NCBI GenBank assembly: GCA_034008185.1
Contig: CM067082.1
Location: 6,122,984 to 6,186,983 of the forward strand
Source of the DNA: Gorsachius magnificus
Lineage: Eukaryota; Chordata; Aves; Pelecaniformes; Ardeidae
Direction: 5' to 3'
DNA length: 64,000 nt
Positions 1 to 12,400 of this stretch are shown piece by piece. The notes under the pieces were generated by a model. It was not told the origin of the DNA. It searched no databases and worked only from the letters and a program-made list of their open reading frames with translations. The position numbers and the translations under genes were made by a program. Position 1 is the first letter of the stretch, and each line of letters opens with the position of its first letter.

Positions 1-3000
1 AAGTTTGGCCTGGCAGTAGCAGAAAGAATAGGTATAAAGACTCTGCTTTGATGTTCAAATGTTTATCAGGGTTCTCATCAAAGGGCTCCAAAGGAGAGGA
101 ACAGCTTTTGTCTTGCCTTTCCTATCAATGAACCCCTGCATGTAACAATGAGACCCGATCGCTGGTTGGGACCGATTGATGTGCACACTGCTCCTTTGGA
201 AACAAGTAGCCATGCTGTTAACTTGGATGGTAAAGCACTAACCCCTTTTTTGCCTCTGTGAATTATTATGTAGCTGGAAATTGAGCATTGTGATTATTTT
301 CTTTCCCTTGTGGACTGTTTATGGTTGTGCCTTAGATGCACACAGGAAGGGAGAAGCAAAAAGGAGCACAGGACATTTGTAAAATGAAGACCAAAGTGGC
401 CACAGTTCTTTAAGACGTAATAAGAGATTTAAAGGACAGAGCTGGAAGAAGAGAATCATTTTATTAACTTTGGCATTTCTGTTTTTTGTGGCAAGACAGT
501 TCTGCACCAAGTCAAAGTGCATGAGTTTGCTGTATAGTCCTGTTTCCAAAATAAAAGCTAAAAGCAGGAAGATTTTGCTAGCTCATACTTCCCTTCTAGG
601 AAATGATGGTCCTTTCTAACTGGACCTGGCGGAGAGTGTGTGATGTCATTAAAGACTGGAGTGACAATTTATATACCTATAATTCAGATATTACCTCCCT
701 GTTGCATGAAGAGTTACACTGCCGTGTCTGAGATGTTTTAGTCTTCCCTGTGTATCTCTCAGGAGTCCTGGGCAGCAGACGTGAATGACATTTTTGTGAT
801 TTTATTCATGCCTTCCATTTGTTTACTTTTTATTTGGGGGAATTTTGCTTGTTTTGATTTCTTATGTTGCTTGTTTTACTGCATAGCCATACATCTTCCA
901 GTTCCAAGACTGGGGCTCAGAAGTGCTGTTTACTGCACTGACTCAGTGCCTGTAACCAAAAGAGCATTTGTTGTTAGCAAAAACAAAATTCAGAGCATCA
1001 GTATAACATTTGCACGGGGCTTCTGACACTTCTAAGCAATTCTTCTGTCAGTACAGCTTGGTTCTGGATGGGAATAGAGGTGGCCTAACTTTGGCTGTTG
1101 CAAGTCTTAATGAATGGTTTAAAAGTTTCTCAACTTTTCAAGTTCTCCTGGAAGAGGAGAGGTTCCCTATTGTGTTGGGAAGTTGTGCAGACCCCTCTGA
1201 TGGATGGGGGCCTACCACATGGTTTCATCTGTTTAATGTTAAGACATAAGCAGGTTTCAGCAAAGTATCCTGGCTTTCAAACCAACAGGCATCAGGGAGC
1301 ACAAGAGAATTCTGACTAAAATGTACACGAAGTAACCCTGTGCATCAATCGGTATTGGTTCCTGGTGTGGTGAAAAAAAAAAGAGACTACTGTGAATTTT
1401 ATCTAGAGAAGCAGCAGCCCTAAAGATGGTCCAAAGAAAATCTGAGATGCCCTGGATAACACACACTTGCATGAGTAATCAGCATCTGGCCTCCACCACT
1501 GCTGCAGCAAAAGGGTGGCTGGATGTGTTTGACTGCTTTTGATTGCTGTGTTGGCTGTTGGGGTTTCTGGCAATGGCTTTTACAGTCCCCTTTCTTTCCA
1601 CTGAGCTGAGAGTGCCTCACCTGCAGCTGATAATCTGGACTTCAAATTCATTAGCACAATAAAGCAGGAAAAATATCTGATTTCATTGCTAGGCTTAACC
1701 AAACAATGTAGAATATTGGATTTTTTACTGAGAGTCAGGAAACAGGAGGAGAGATATAGGGCCTGCTGGCAATGTCCTCAGAAAAGTCATTTTTATCTCA
1801 TGATTTTGGATGTAGCTTCACAAACAATTCAAAGGAGACCCGCTGTAGAAATTCTTCAGAGAGCCCTATGAGATTGTGCCCCATTAGTGAAGGCATTGCC
1901 TGGGCTTGGGTCACCTTCAGCTCCTGGCTCCCCATCCCTTAGGGAGCATTTGGCCCTTGTTGCTCCTTTACAGGCACAACAAGTAATGGTACTGAGAGAA
2001 TAATGTACTAAACACCAGGTGGAGACGATGCTAAATAACATACCGAGATGAGTATTGCAGCTGCAAAGGATATATGTATTACCACGTGTGTAACTGGGAA
2101 AATGAAGGAATGGAACTAGGCTGTCCTCACCTGGTTGTTCTTTGAGTCAGAGAAAGGACATAAATGTGGGACTGTGCAAGCAGTGAAAAGTCAGGCGTTC
2201 ATTTTTCTATTCTCATTAAACTGATTCCTTGAGCCATCTCTCCCCATTGCTTACAAGTGTGCATTTACTATTGATCTGGGAAAACAAAACATAAATAAAT
2301 GTTATGTCATGGCAGGAAAAAGGTGGATAGGTAGCCAGTTCTCTGCAGAAAAGCATTTACCTGTGATTATGTTGATACTAATTGGAAGCATGAGAAATGG
2401 CTGAAAAAGGCTGGGTATTTTCATGACTTTCTTGAAACCTGTGTGTAGGGGTGAATATTTTTCAAAGTTTTAGTCATATTTAACATTTCTTTCTGCTTGA
2501 ACAAACTCAAGAAGCAGACACATAAATAGTTGTGGTCTTGGAGGAGTGTTAACAGGGGAATCACAAGTAATACAGTGAGCTATAGAAGAGTGGGCTTCCC
2601 TTTTTGTCTATGACACTGACCTGCAATGGGACCTTGGTGTGACTGAAGTCATTTCATCATTCTGTGAGCTGGATTCCCTTTCCTGTCTTTGCACTTTAGG
2701 TTTGAGGTTTTTCTGAGTAGGAACTGTGCTTTCTAAAAAGTCTGGACAGCACCCCAGTGTCAGCTGGGCCTTCAGAAATTTCCTTCTAACAAATCTGGGA
2801 GTGGAAACATTTGTCCAATTTTATTAAGTTTTTGTGACTTGCATTCAGATTTGCAGACTAGAGAAAGAGAAAAATCCAGAGTGATGTCCTAGCTGAGGGA
2901 AAGGCTCTGGCCATCTATTCTGTTTAGCTTCTTGGCTGGCCAGTCGTCAAAAAGTGGCTTGAAAACAGACGTAGTGTATTGGGTCTCTTGCCCAGCATGT

Positions 3001-3182
3001 GGTTAGGTGATAAGGTAGAGGATGAGTATTTAGGGCATGCAGCAACAGGGAACAGAATTATTGCTGTGGGACCATATGCAAGTGTTGGACAAAACCCAGG
3101 AGATCTGCCTTTGTTAGTTCTATAGCTTCCAAAATGATGTGTTTACCTGTCATAATTTTGTGCTGTTTCTTTTGCTTTTCAG
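1..3182 (+). other. End of upstream intron
   Basis: No exon is recognisable. The vWA domain expected just upstream in the protein is not encoded here: no open frame in this stretch resembles it. The segment is ordinary, moderately AT-rich intron with short homopolymers only. It ends in a good polypyrimidine tract and CAG acceptor (ttttgcttttcag at about 3170-3182). Confidence 0.7.
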
Positions 3183-3257
3183 ATGTCCTGTGTCCAAATG
3201 TCCATGTGGAAGGAGACCGGTTCAAATATACCAATGGGGGGACTGATGAGATTCCAG
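3183..3257 (+). CDS. COL22A1: COL22A1 exon A: linker before TSPN
   Basis: This 75-nt exon lies between a strong acceptor (cttttcag) and the donor cag|gtagag. Two bases complete a codon begun upstream, then it reads VLCPNVHVEGDRFKYTNGGTD and EIP, ending with one base of the Gly codon that exon B completes (phase 1 in, phase 1 out). It joins the upstream vWA domain to TSPN in the secreted collagen chain. The single Cys in VLCPN sits where FACIT TSPN modules carry their first Cys, so it probably pairs with a Cys later in the domain (inference). Because its length is a multiple of 3 with symmetric phases, skipping it would keep the frame. The open frame runs past both splice sites, but the protein match stops exactly at them. 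Confidence 0.9.
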
Positions 3258-4740
3258 GTAGAGAGACACACTTTTCTTCTGTACATCTGGGATTTGAAAT
3301 AATACAACTGGTTGTTTCTAGTGGGATGTTCTGATTCATTACACCTTTTCTAGTAGACATTTTCTTAATCCAACACATATTCGGTGGTGGAGAAGTACAT
3401 TAGAAACTGCAGGGCTGGAAAAGAGTTACCTGTTGACAGTTGACAGCAAATTAATCATGAGCTTTCTTTTGACATGACAGCAAATTAAAAAGCCAGTGGA
3501 GCTTAGTGTGGTAGATGGAGGAATGCAATAAGTCTTGGAGGTGATGGGGTTTTTTTACCACCCCACTTTTGGTGAGTTTCAATGTCCATTTATTTGATCT
3601 AGGATTGTTGTGGGACGTCCAAGTGCAATGGTAATTACCACTGAAGAAATGCTTATATATGTGTACATAAGAAAAAAAGAAAAAAAAAAAAAAAGGAAGA
3701 TAAAAAGTCCCAAGAAGAACCATCTTTTCTGAAACACTAGTGAAAAAACCAAGAAGAAAGCCAGTCTGGCGATATCTCTGCTTTTCTGTGAGTTCTGATA
3801 CACCTTTCTAGCCAGCTGAAGGACTTAATCTGTCAGATATATGCATGGGCTGAGCCTCTTTTTGAGCCCCCAAGACCGTTTGAGCTGTTGGCAGAGAAAA
3901 GCTGCCCATCAAGGATGCACTGGGAATATCTGTGACTGACCCAAGAACATAAGTCACTGCAGTGGGAGGCTCTTCTGCAGCTTGATTATGAGTAGAAATG
4001 GTCAAGGTCTGACAGCTCTGCTACTTGCTCAGAGTTTTATCACTAGAGGATTTTCATTGCCTGCACAAAATATCAGTTCCCACTGTGCTGTCTGTAGGCA
4101 GCTTATTTTGGCTGCAATCTGATTACATCTAAGCCTGTGATAATGCTGGGCGGTAACATCTTCTCTGTTAGACCCAAACTCATATTCCCCAAACACCCAT
4201 TTTCAACTGCTGTCTATTGCTAGGTCTTGCATTAACCTGTTCTGATAGCCCTGCTGTCACTGGAGCAAATAGTCCTACTGATTCTGAAAAAAACATATTT
4301 GCAGTGGAAGGTGCTGCTCAGAATGAGTAGGAGGGTTGTGTGCCTCCTCAGATGATCTTCTGTGTGATCCTTCCCAGAAGAATGGAATTGCAAATGGCTG
4401 CCTGTGTCTACTTCATGTTTAACTGAATTTTAATTCAAGTGCTAGTTCATAGACTCTGTGCTTTTATCTGATGTCAAAAATATATCTTGATCAGTGTAAA
4501 GGACAAGAATCCCATTTCAGGTCCAGTGCAAAAGTTTTGAGTGGAGTGAGGTGTAGGTGCATATAGGCATTTATATTTATAGATGTGTATACATATACTT
4601 ATGCTCTTCTGTAAAGTTTTTGACTTATTTTTGACTTATTTTTCCTTTTATCTTCAAATCCCACTTCCCTCCTAAAAATCAAGTAAATATTCAGCATTTT
4701 AACTTAATAGATGACTTTACTGTCTTAGATCTGTAGACTA

Positions 4741-5020
4741 GTTTGGGTTGGAAGGGTCCTATGGAAATTATCTAGTCCAACCTCCTACTCAAAGCAGGGC
4801 CTACTTTGAAGCCATCTCTACTTTGAAGTTAGAACAGGTTGTTCAGGGCCTCGTACAAATGAGTTTTGAGTATCTCCAAAGATGGACATTCCACGGGTCC
4901 TCTGGGCAACTGTTCCAGTTTGGTCACTATCACATTGAATAATTTTTTTTTTCCCCTTAAATTCTTTTTAACCTAAACAGAATTTCATTTATCTCCACAT
5001 GTCTGTTCCCCTGGTTAGAC
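4741..5020 (-). mobile_element. CR1 LINE 3' fragment, antisense
   Basis: Begins with the reverse complement of a CR1 3' end (ttgggttggaagggtcc, then tctagtccaacctcc). It continues with the diagnostic gggcaactgttccag motif at about 4900-4917. The microsatellite tail is lost and the copy is diverged. The downstream limit is approximate. The open frame across it is repeat-derived. Confidence 0.85.
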
Positions 5021-6439
5021 TGATAGCATAGGGCTGTCACCTATTTGACCTAGGGAACCTCTGTTCACTGTAGAGTGTAAACGGTCACCATGTCATGCAG
5101 TGACTTAATAACAGGATTGTTATAGTATTTAATTAAATGACATCTCTGGCCCGTCTCCACCAGTACAAGAGGATTTGTAGAAGGCTCCTGATTGCTCCTA
5201 TGTAGTGACACAATAACTATTTTTTTCTCTTCCTGTTCCTGGTGATTAGGAAAATGTATGCCTCTTCTCTGGAAAAAATTAAATGGATATTCTGGGTCTG
5301 CTAAGGGTCATTGTGCTGCTGGAGATGGATAAGTATAGGACCAAAATTCTATTCCACTCCTTATGTACTCCTTACATACACTATGTATGTAAGTGTTTTA
5401 TGAAGACTCTGGGCCTCTGGGTCCAATTCTGACAGAAAATTATTGCCTTCTCCCAGCTAAAGTAACTGGAAAGTTTCTGTTGTCTTAGTGTGCTGTGTTC
5501 CATCTTGCAAAAGGACATGTTGTGCTGTTAGTTATTGCTGAAGGGCTTTTCTGTTCTGCCCCAAAGAGGACTTCTCTTCAGTTTTGAGGAGCAGCCTGCC
5601 TTCTGCTCCCTCACGTTTGTCAGAGCAGTTCAGCTCTGGAATTTCTGTGGATTCACCAGTGACCGCACTGGAGGGAGGCTGTTCCTCTGCTACCCAGGTC
5701 CTCATATATGCAAAGATTTGCAGTTAACACCTGTATCTTGTGCTCCACTTGGAAGCTTAATGACAACCAAAATTGATCCTTGCCCAGCAGTTGTCCTAGC
5801 ACAGAACTTCATAGCTATGTCTTGCACAAGCTTGTTTTTATATGGATTCAAAGTGCATCCCCATAGAGTGGAAGATGCAGTAAATTTCATTTTGGGGACA
5901 GGGAAGATGGTGTTAAAAGGCTTCCCAGATTAAACACCTCTTCCCTCTCTCAGACAGGGACAAGACATCAGGACTGAAGGTAAGAGGCACAAAAGTCTTT
6001 CCAAGGATTTTTTTTTTTTTCTTCTATTTTTATTGGGTGAAATGCACCAGCAGATGGCACAGGCAATTCTTTCACACAGAACATCACCAGTGCTGGCCCT
6101 TTCTGGCATATGAGTTGCAGCATGACCTGCTACCTTTCCGTCTGTATCTGCAGTTAAGTGAATGTGAATTGAGCCACTGATTAATAGAAGTAAAAATAGA
6201 AGCTAAATCATAAAATGAGCTATAAAAGGAAAAACACCGGGAGATGAAGGGAACCAGTGGTGTGACTGAGAGGTGGAAGTTGCATGGGGTTTTGTTAAGT
6301 CAGAGGGGTGAGAAGGGTGGCTCCATGCATAATCAAGTGAATAACTGCATCAAAAAGCACATTGTGAGCTGGAAGAGAGCCAACAGCCTAAACTGATATT
6401 TTCCTTTTAAAAGACAGGTGATCTTTTGTTTTCTTTAGA

Positions 6440-7440
6440 GAAACAGAAGTAAGTAAATCTCATCTATCTGGACTTCAGCAAGCATTTGTTGAGTGCTGTA
6501 TTGAAAATCACTGCTGAAGTAAAAAAGGGTAGAGATTAGCAAAAGTTGTAAAGGGAGCCATAAATGGGCTAGCAGGGAGGTAATGATGAAGTTTCAAGAA
6601 AAGGGAGTAAGAAGCCAGAGGGCAGGCAGTGGTGGACCTCCACAGGGTCCAGTTTTAGGTCTAATCTTCTCTGTGAGATATCACTATATACTTTGGGATT
6701 GGAATATCCTTGAAGAATGAACTGGTTGGCCTCAAAAACCTGGGAGTTTTTCCAGCTGACTTGGGACTATAAGTTTAAGAGGCCTGTCCTGATAACAGGG
6801 CTTTGTGCTGTAAACTCATACTCTGGGAACTGATGGTGTCTTAGTCAGCAGATGTTTGTAAGTCACAGTGCTGTACAGCTGGGGAAAGAGTCAAAGGACA
6901 TCACTGGATAAAGTAAAGTAGGTCTTGTAGGGAAGAATTCATGCGAGTGGACAGGGCTTTGGTTACTGCTTATCTAGAAAAGTGTGCTCAGACCTCCTTA
7001 GCTCAGGAAAGGTGGATTCAGCCTCAAGGAGCTACTAGGGTGTTCAGGAGCCAGAGAGGCTATTTTCAAACAGGAGATTAAAAAACTGGGTTTGGTTAGT
7101 CTTGCAGTGTGCAGGTGGAAAGGGGAGATGCTATTGCTTTCTGCAAATAGATCAGGGGAATAGTGGAAGGGAGATAGTGGAATCACTCAAGCTAAAGGAC
7201 TAAGAGTATAATAAGAAATGGGTTATCAACTGTTTAAAAGAGACGTTCAAGACATTAGAAGAAGGCTTCAAACTGTCAGAGATACGAAGTACAGGAACAA
7301 ACGGTGAAGTAGTACTAATGGAGACAAATAAACAGTGATGGACAGTCATGAGTCCTCTCGTAGCAGAGGACTGTACTCTATGACCCTCTGGTATCATAGC
7401 ATTTAAATAAAAAATCACTATCTGTAGCATTCAGTAAGGC
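6440..7440 (+). mobile_element. Old CR1 LINE fragment, sense, degenerate
   Basis: A heavily decayed copy. ctggacttcagcaagcattt (about 6469-6488) recalls the DFSKAF reverse-transcriptase motif, and gacctccacagggtccagtt (about 6636-6655) recalls the GVPQG-x-VLG motif. Around 7060-7160, wording such as aaaggggagatgctattgct fits the CR1 3' region. Many stops and indels are present and no open frame survives. The boundaries are rough. Confidence 0.6.
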
Positions 7441-9342
7441 TGCCACAATGAAATAGGATCACATGAGGTAAGAACATCTAGGCAGCTTTACTCTACTACT
7501 AGTACAAATTTTGGCAGTGAAGTGAAGCAGTATCCGCTTAACAGTTCATAACATGTAAATTCGGAGTATAAATGTTGCTGCATGTATTAAAAATCACACA
7601 GGGAACTTTGAAAGAAAGCAAGAAATCTGGTTAGAATACCAGGATAAACACAATTTTTCTTCCAGAAAGCCTGATATTTTAAAGCAACGCTTAATGATAC
7701 TTTAAACAAAGTTATTAGAGCATCCTTGTGAGTGCCATGGGGTTTTTTATCAAGTAGAGAAATGAAGATAAAAGAGGGTTTAACTCATCTTCCCTGAAGT
7801 ATTAAAAATAACCCCCCAGTTGGAATACTTAATATCTCCTATATTGCTGAATTGTCATTTTGGTTCCATCAGCATTTAACAAAGAATCATGGCCTACTCT
7901 TAATTATGACCAGTCAGGAAAACACAGGGATAACATTTTGCACCCTGAAGATGTGCCTCCTGTGTATTTTTATGAACCTCTATATTGCATCAAAACGACA
8001 CATGAAAGTTATTGAAAATGAATTCTATCTCTTGAGGTTTTAAAACTTCACATTTGAACTATTTGTATTTTAAACTAGACCTGCAGGACGTGGGATTTGG
8101 TTGCAGAAATCTGGGTGATCCCTAGAATTAAAAATGGGCTGACTGCTAGTCCTCAACATTATCCACGAGAAGAGAAAACACTCCTTAGCAGCTAGTGACT
8201 GCTGTTTTCAGAGGGAATTTGCCACAGAAGTAAAGTAAGACCTGCAATGATTTCCATAAGTGCTAAGAGATATTAACCCTGGGAGGGACACTTCCAACCA
8301 CTACACCGTACACCCCATACAAGCCACGCTGGATGGTGTTAATTGGGCAAGGAGGGAACACAGAAGCCCTGACTCTAACTCCTAAGTAGCCACAAAGACT
8401 GAGTGTATAAAGAACAGCAGAAATTGCATTATGGGTTGTACCACAGATTGACCTCAGCCTCTAACTCTCTTCCCCATCTCAGAAACCTCCATGCGCAAGT
8501 GAGCAAAATGTCAGCGTATTTATGACCTCTGTGTTTTTCTGTAGCTCTATAAAGGATGTTTGGGCATTTTACAATAGAGACACTGGTTGTAAAACTAGTA
8601 CCCTACAATTATAGACTGCAGTGGCTGGGTTTAACTGTCAGCATGTCTCCAGTGTCCTGCGGTTTGCAGCACAGGGTTCGCATTCCAGAGATGCCAGTGA
8701 CTCACCAGCTAATTATAATATCCCTGGGACTATTTATATTTGACCACTAAAATATGTGGTAGCAGGAGGAAATTGGAGTGTCCAGGCTGTTGAACCTGCA
8801 GAACGAGCACATTAGACTGATGTCTTCTGGGGGACAAAAGTGTTTTTGTGGTGCCTGTGCGATGGGCATTTCGCCCTTCCTTTGCACTTGGCAGTCTGTA
8901 TTGTCCCTCTCATAGTCTCCTTGGGAAGCCCCTGAAAAATCCATGAATAGATGCAGAGATTTGTAATGGATCACTGTCTTCAGACAGTAGATGCACAGAC
9001 ACGGTGGTCACCAGCAAAGACTGCACGTATGAGTGAAGGTGAAGCTGGCTATTTGTGAGGACACCAGCCACTCCCCTCTCTATCCTCGGTGTTATACCTG
9101 TATAGGCAGGACTGGATACACCTGTGATGTGGATGAGAGATGGGGCAGAAGGATGAAGCTTTGCTGGGCCGTAGCATAGCCACTTTGCTGCCACATTTTT
9201 CAGTGACGCCTCACTAGGCAAAGATAATGGGGAAAGGGCTAAGGGCTTCTTATTTCCTCCTCCCCCAGTTCTTGCCCTAGGAAGTCCCCCATATAAAATT
9301 TCATAAAGAATGATTGGCACTGCCTTGAGAGCTAATGTTCTC

Positions 9343-9430
9343 CATTCTTTAATGGCAGTGCTACGTTAACGGTTGGACTTGATGATCTTAAAGGTCTTTT
9401 CCAACCTAAACAATTCTACGATTCTATCAT
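9343..9430 (+). mobile_element. CR1 LINE 3' end, sense, short
   Basis: ggttggacttgatgatctta (about 9372-9391) is followed by aaaggtcttttccaacc and a short ATTCTACG/ATTCTATC tail. This is the same subfamily wording as the copy ending at 34130. Only the last ~90 bp is recognisable. Confidence 0.85.
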
Positions 9431-12400
9431 CTGAAGAGCTGAATTTGAAACCTGGTTCCCGAGACATGTACATCTATCTATAGCTGCTATATATCCATGA
9501 AAAATATATAAGGAAAGTAGCAGCCGACCTGTACCTCTAGTCCCAAGAGCCATTTCAGCCTCCTGTGAGCTGGAGAAAATGGATGGACTTGTGCTGTGGG
9601 GTGGATTTACCCTCTGGCCTGTAGCTGGAATACCTTCAGTGCAGGTGACCTTAGCAAGACCCTTTTAGCTTTGCTTTCTAGGATTCTATGTACTGTGCAA
9701 TAGCTAATCTTAATATTATAGCCTAGATCATTGCACTTAAAAGATCTTTGAAGTTTTTCAGAGGTTGCCAAATGATTCAGCCCTCTTCAAGGACATTTTC
9801 ATACCCAGCAGCTCCAAGAAAACTACATCAAGCAGACTTCTAAGTGCAGCCACTGCAGTCCTGTGGGCTAGCTCTAACCTGTGCATTAGATGTGTGCTGT
9901 GGTACATCCAGTGTCCACATCCCCCACTTATCCGTTGTGAGGACCCGTGGTGGTTTCTTTTGAGCTTATGTACCAAGGAATTTCCTTTCTACAGAAACTA
10001 AAGAATTGGGAAGTGAAAGTGTACAGTCACCCCAAGAGGGGGTAGTGTGCCACCAAAGTCTGCATCTGGATTAGGAGCCCAGAAACACTCAAGCGTCCTG
10101 CAGAGTATGCATAACCATGCTGTCACCAACAGAGCTGGGTTGAGTTCCTTGAATAAACCCCCCACGTTTTCAATGAATCTTTTTCCTAATATGGGCAGAG
10201 ATGTAGCTATTACCCAACATCATGGATCTCAGTGGACTTCTGGCACTGTGAATGACTTGACCAATGCTGGGCACCAGATCTGTGCTGGAGCAGGTAGCCT
10301 GGCTGAGCTGCTCAAAGACATCTGGAAACATGGAGGATGAAGGCTGAAATTACTTTAGAATCTGCTACTGCAAGAAGAAAACTCTTAACAGCTCAGAAGT
10401 CCCTGTGAAAGCCTTCCTTTAGTCTGAACCCCAGCGGTGGCAAATTCTGACTTCTGCATTCATGTAAAAGACTTAGAAAGGGTTAACCATGCTCAGGAAT
10501 GTGCACATGAAGTATTCAGATCTACCTGCATATTAGAAAAACAAAAATAAATCTATCCCTAAAGGCTTTTTTTTTTTTTTTGGCTTGTAGTATGTACTTT
10601 CTCCCAGAAGTTAAACAAGCCATGAATTTTTCTTATTCCAGTGCATTTGAGATTGATGAAAAGGAAATAAATTCAATTTTTGACTATTCATAGCTGAAGA
10701 AGCAACCAGTCCTTTGGCTGTAAAAACACTAATAGTCTGGCTGACTATGAGGTACTTCCAGATATTTCTTGGTCCAAATATTTTAGAGCAATTCTACCTG
10801 AGAAAGAGAGTGCTGCAAAAGAGGTGCCTGGAGAAACCATCCCATAGATTCTTCATCAGTACAAGCTGTTTGGCCGTTGCGCACACATGATGGGACGAAG
10901 GCACACATATAATTTCAATAAACTCCTCCGAACACCATGAGTTAAATCAGCCTGTCTGATGTGAATGGTCTCTGATGGCAGCTCTGACCAGGTTTTGATT
11001 TACCAGTAGATCTAATCTATTTTGTACTGATCATCTGGCATTAAGCAACCACCACACTCTTAGGGAGCAGTCCCTTCCTGCTTTCAAGTTAGGCCTTCCT
11101 CATAGCACCTAAAATTAATGGGAATATTTTTATTTTCATGAACAACATGTTGATGGGTTTTTCCTATAGCCCAGATAATAGCATTACAAGGAGACTCTAG
11201 CAGGCTATGTCTTTGTAGGGTCTTTTTCCTCAAATACATTTTCTTACCCTGAAAATAATACCAGCCTCTCATACAAGCAAGCAGTAAGAATTGTCGCTGG
11301 CTATGCTGAACTCATCAGTCCTGCCACTCTGCTCTCATAAACCATTAGCCGCTGTCATTTTTTCTCAGCTGTATGTATAGAGTCCTCTTGGGTCCACTGT
11401 GCTTCCAACAAAACTTTTATTCAAAGAAATGTAGTGTCCTACCCTCCCCACTCCTGTCCCAAGTGGTGAGTTTTGCAGTGATGCCATTTTATAGCTTTCC
11501 AGAGGAACGCAGAGCACCTTAGCACCCGAGGAACAAAAAAGAGGACTTCAAAATAGAGGAACTATTTAAAATCAGAACCTAATACAAATGGTCGTGGTAA
11601 GTTCAGCTGGTGCAAGCCTATCTGGCATACAAGGACATCAAAGGAATAATGAACCCCTGTTTAATCTTGTAAATCACTGGAGCAGGAAAGGAGCTGAAAG
11701 AGGGACCGTGGCACTAAGCCAGGTGTCCATCACTGAGAAAATGGGGAATGACTTCAACCCAGAAAAGCCTTCAGTAATGAGGCAAAGAGTTCAGTGTCAA
11801 AACCAGCTTTCAGTGTCGTTCAATATGCCACTTGCAACTGTCCGAAAACTGAGAGGCAAATGGGTAAGAGAGAATGAGCGGGCTGCTGTAGATAAACAGA
11901 GCAATGCAGCACACAAAGCGGTGTGTTATTAACATGAGATCAGGTGCTGAAAGGTCCTGCCACAGAGGCAGCCACTGTAGATGTGTGTTTATTTCTTGTT
12001 TTTACAACAGGCATGGGGTTAGATTGCAACAGCCCTTTCCACCACGTGGGATGGCTGTAACTGTATATTCACTTATTTGCTTGTGGTCTTCACCTCTCTC
12101 TCATACTGTCTCTTTGGCCTAATTTTCTCATTGGTTTTATACCCCTTTTAGCTTTCCTGAAGCGTTATCTTTCCTTTCCTGTGTAAAGCTACCAAGTGCT
12201 GTATCTGACCCCTGTTTTTGACTGAAGCTGTAGGCTGATGTTTCCGAAACAGGGTGTCCCCATAGCTCAGCCTGGTCATTGCCTGCTCACCTGCCTCACT
12301 CCTTCCCAAAGCTTGTTCCTTTTTGAGGTATAACTCTGTTATATTCCTCAAGCAAAGTTTCTGCTTCTCATAATCCCTGATGTGGATTGGTGCTTGAGCT

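Noticed and set aside
5535..5933. 132-codon open frame (+)
   Set aside because: No family resemblance and no splice sites at meaningful ends. Treated as chance.
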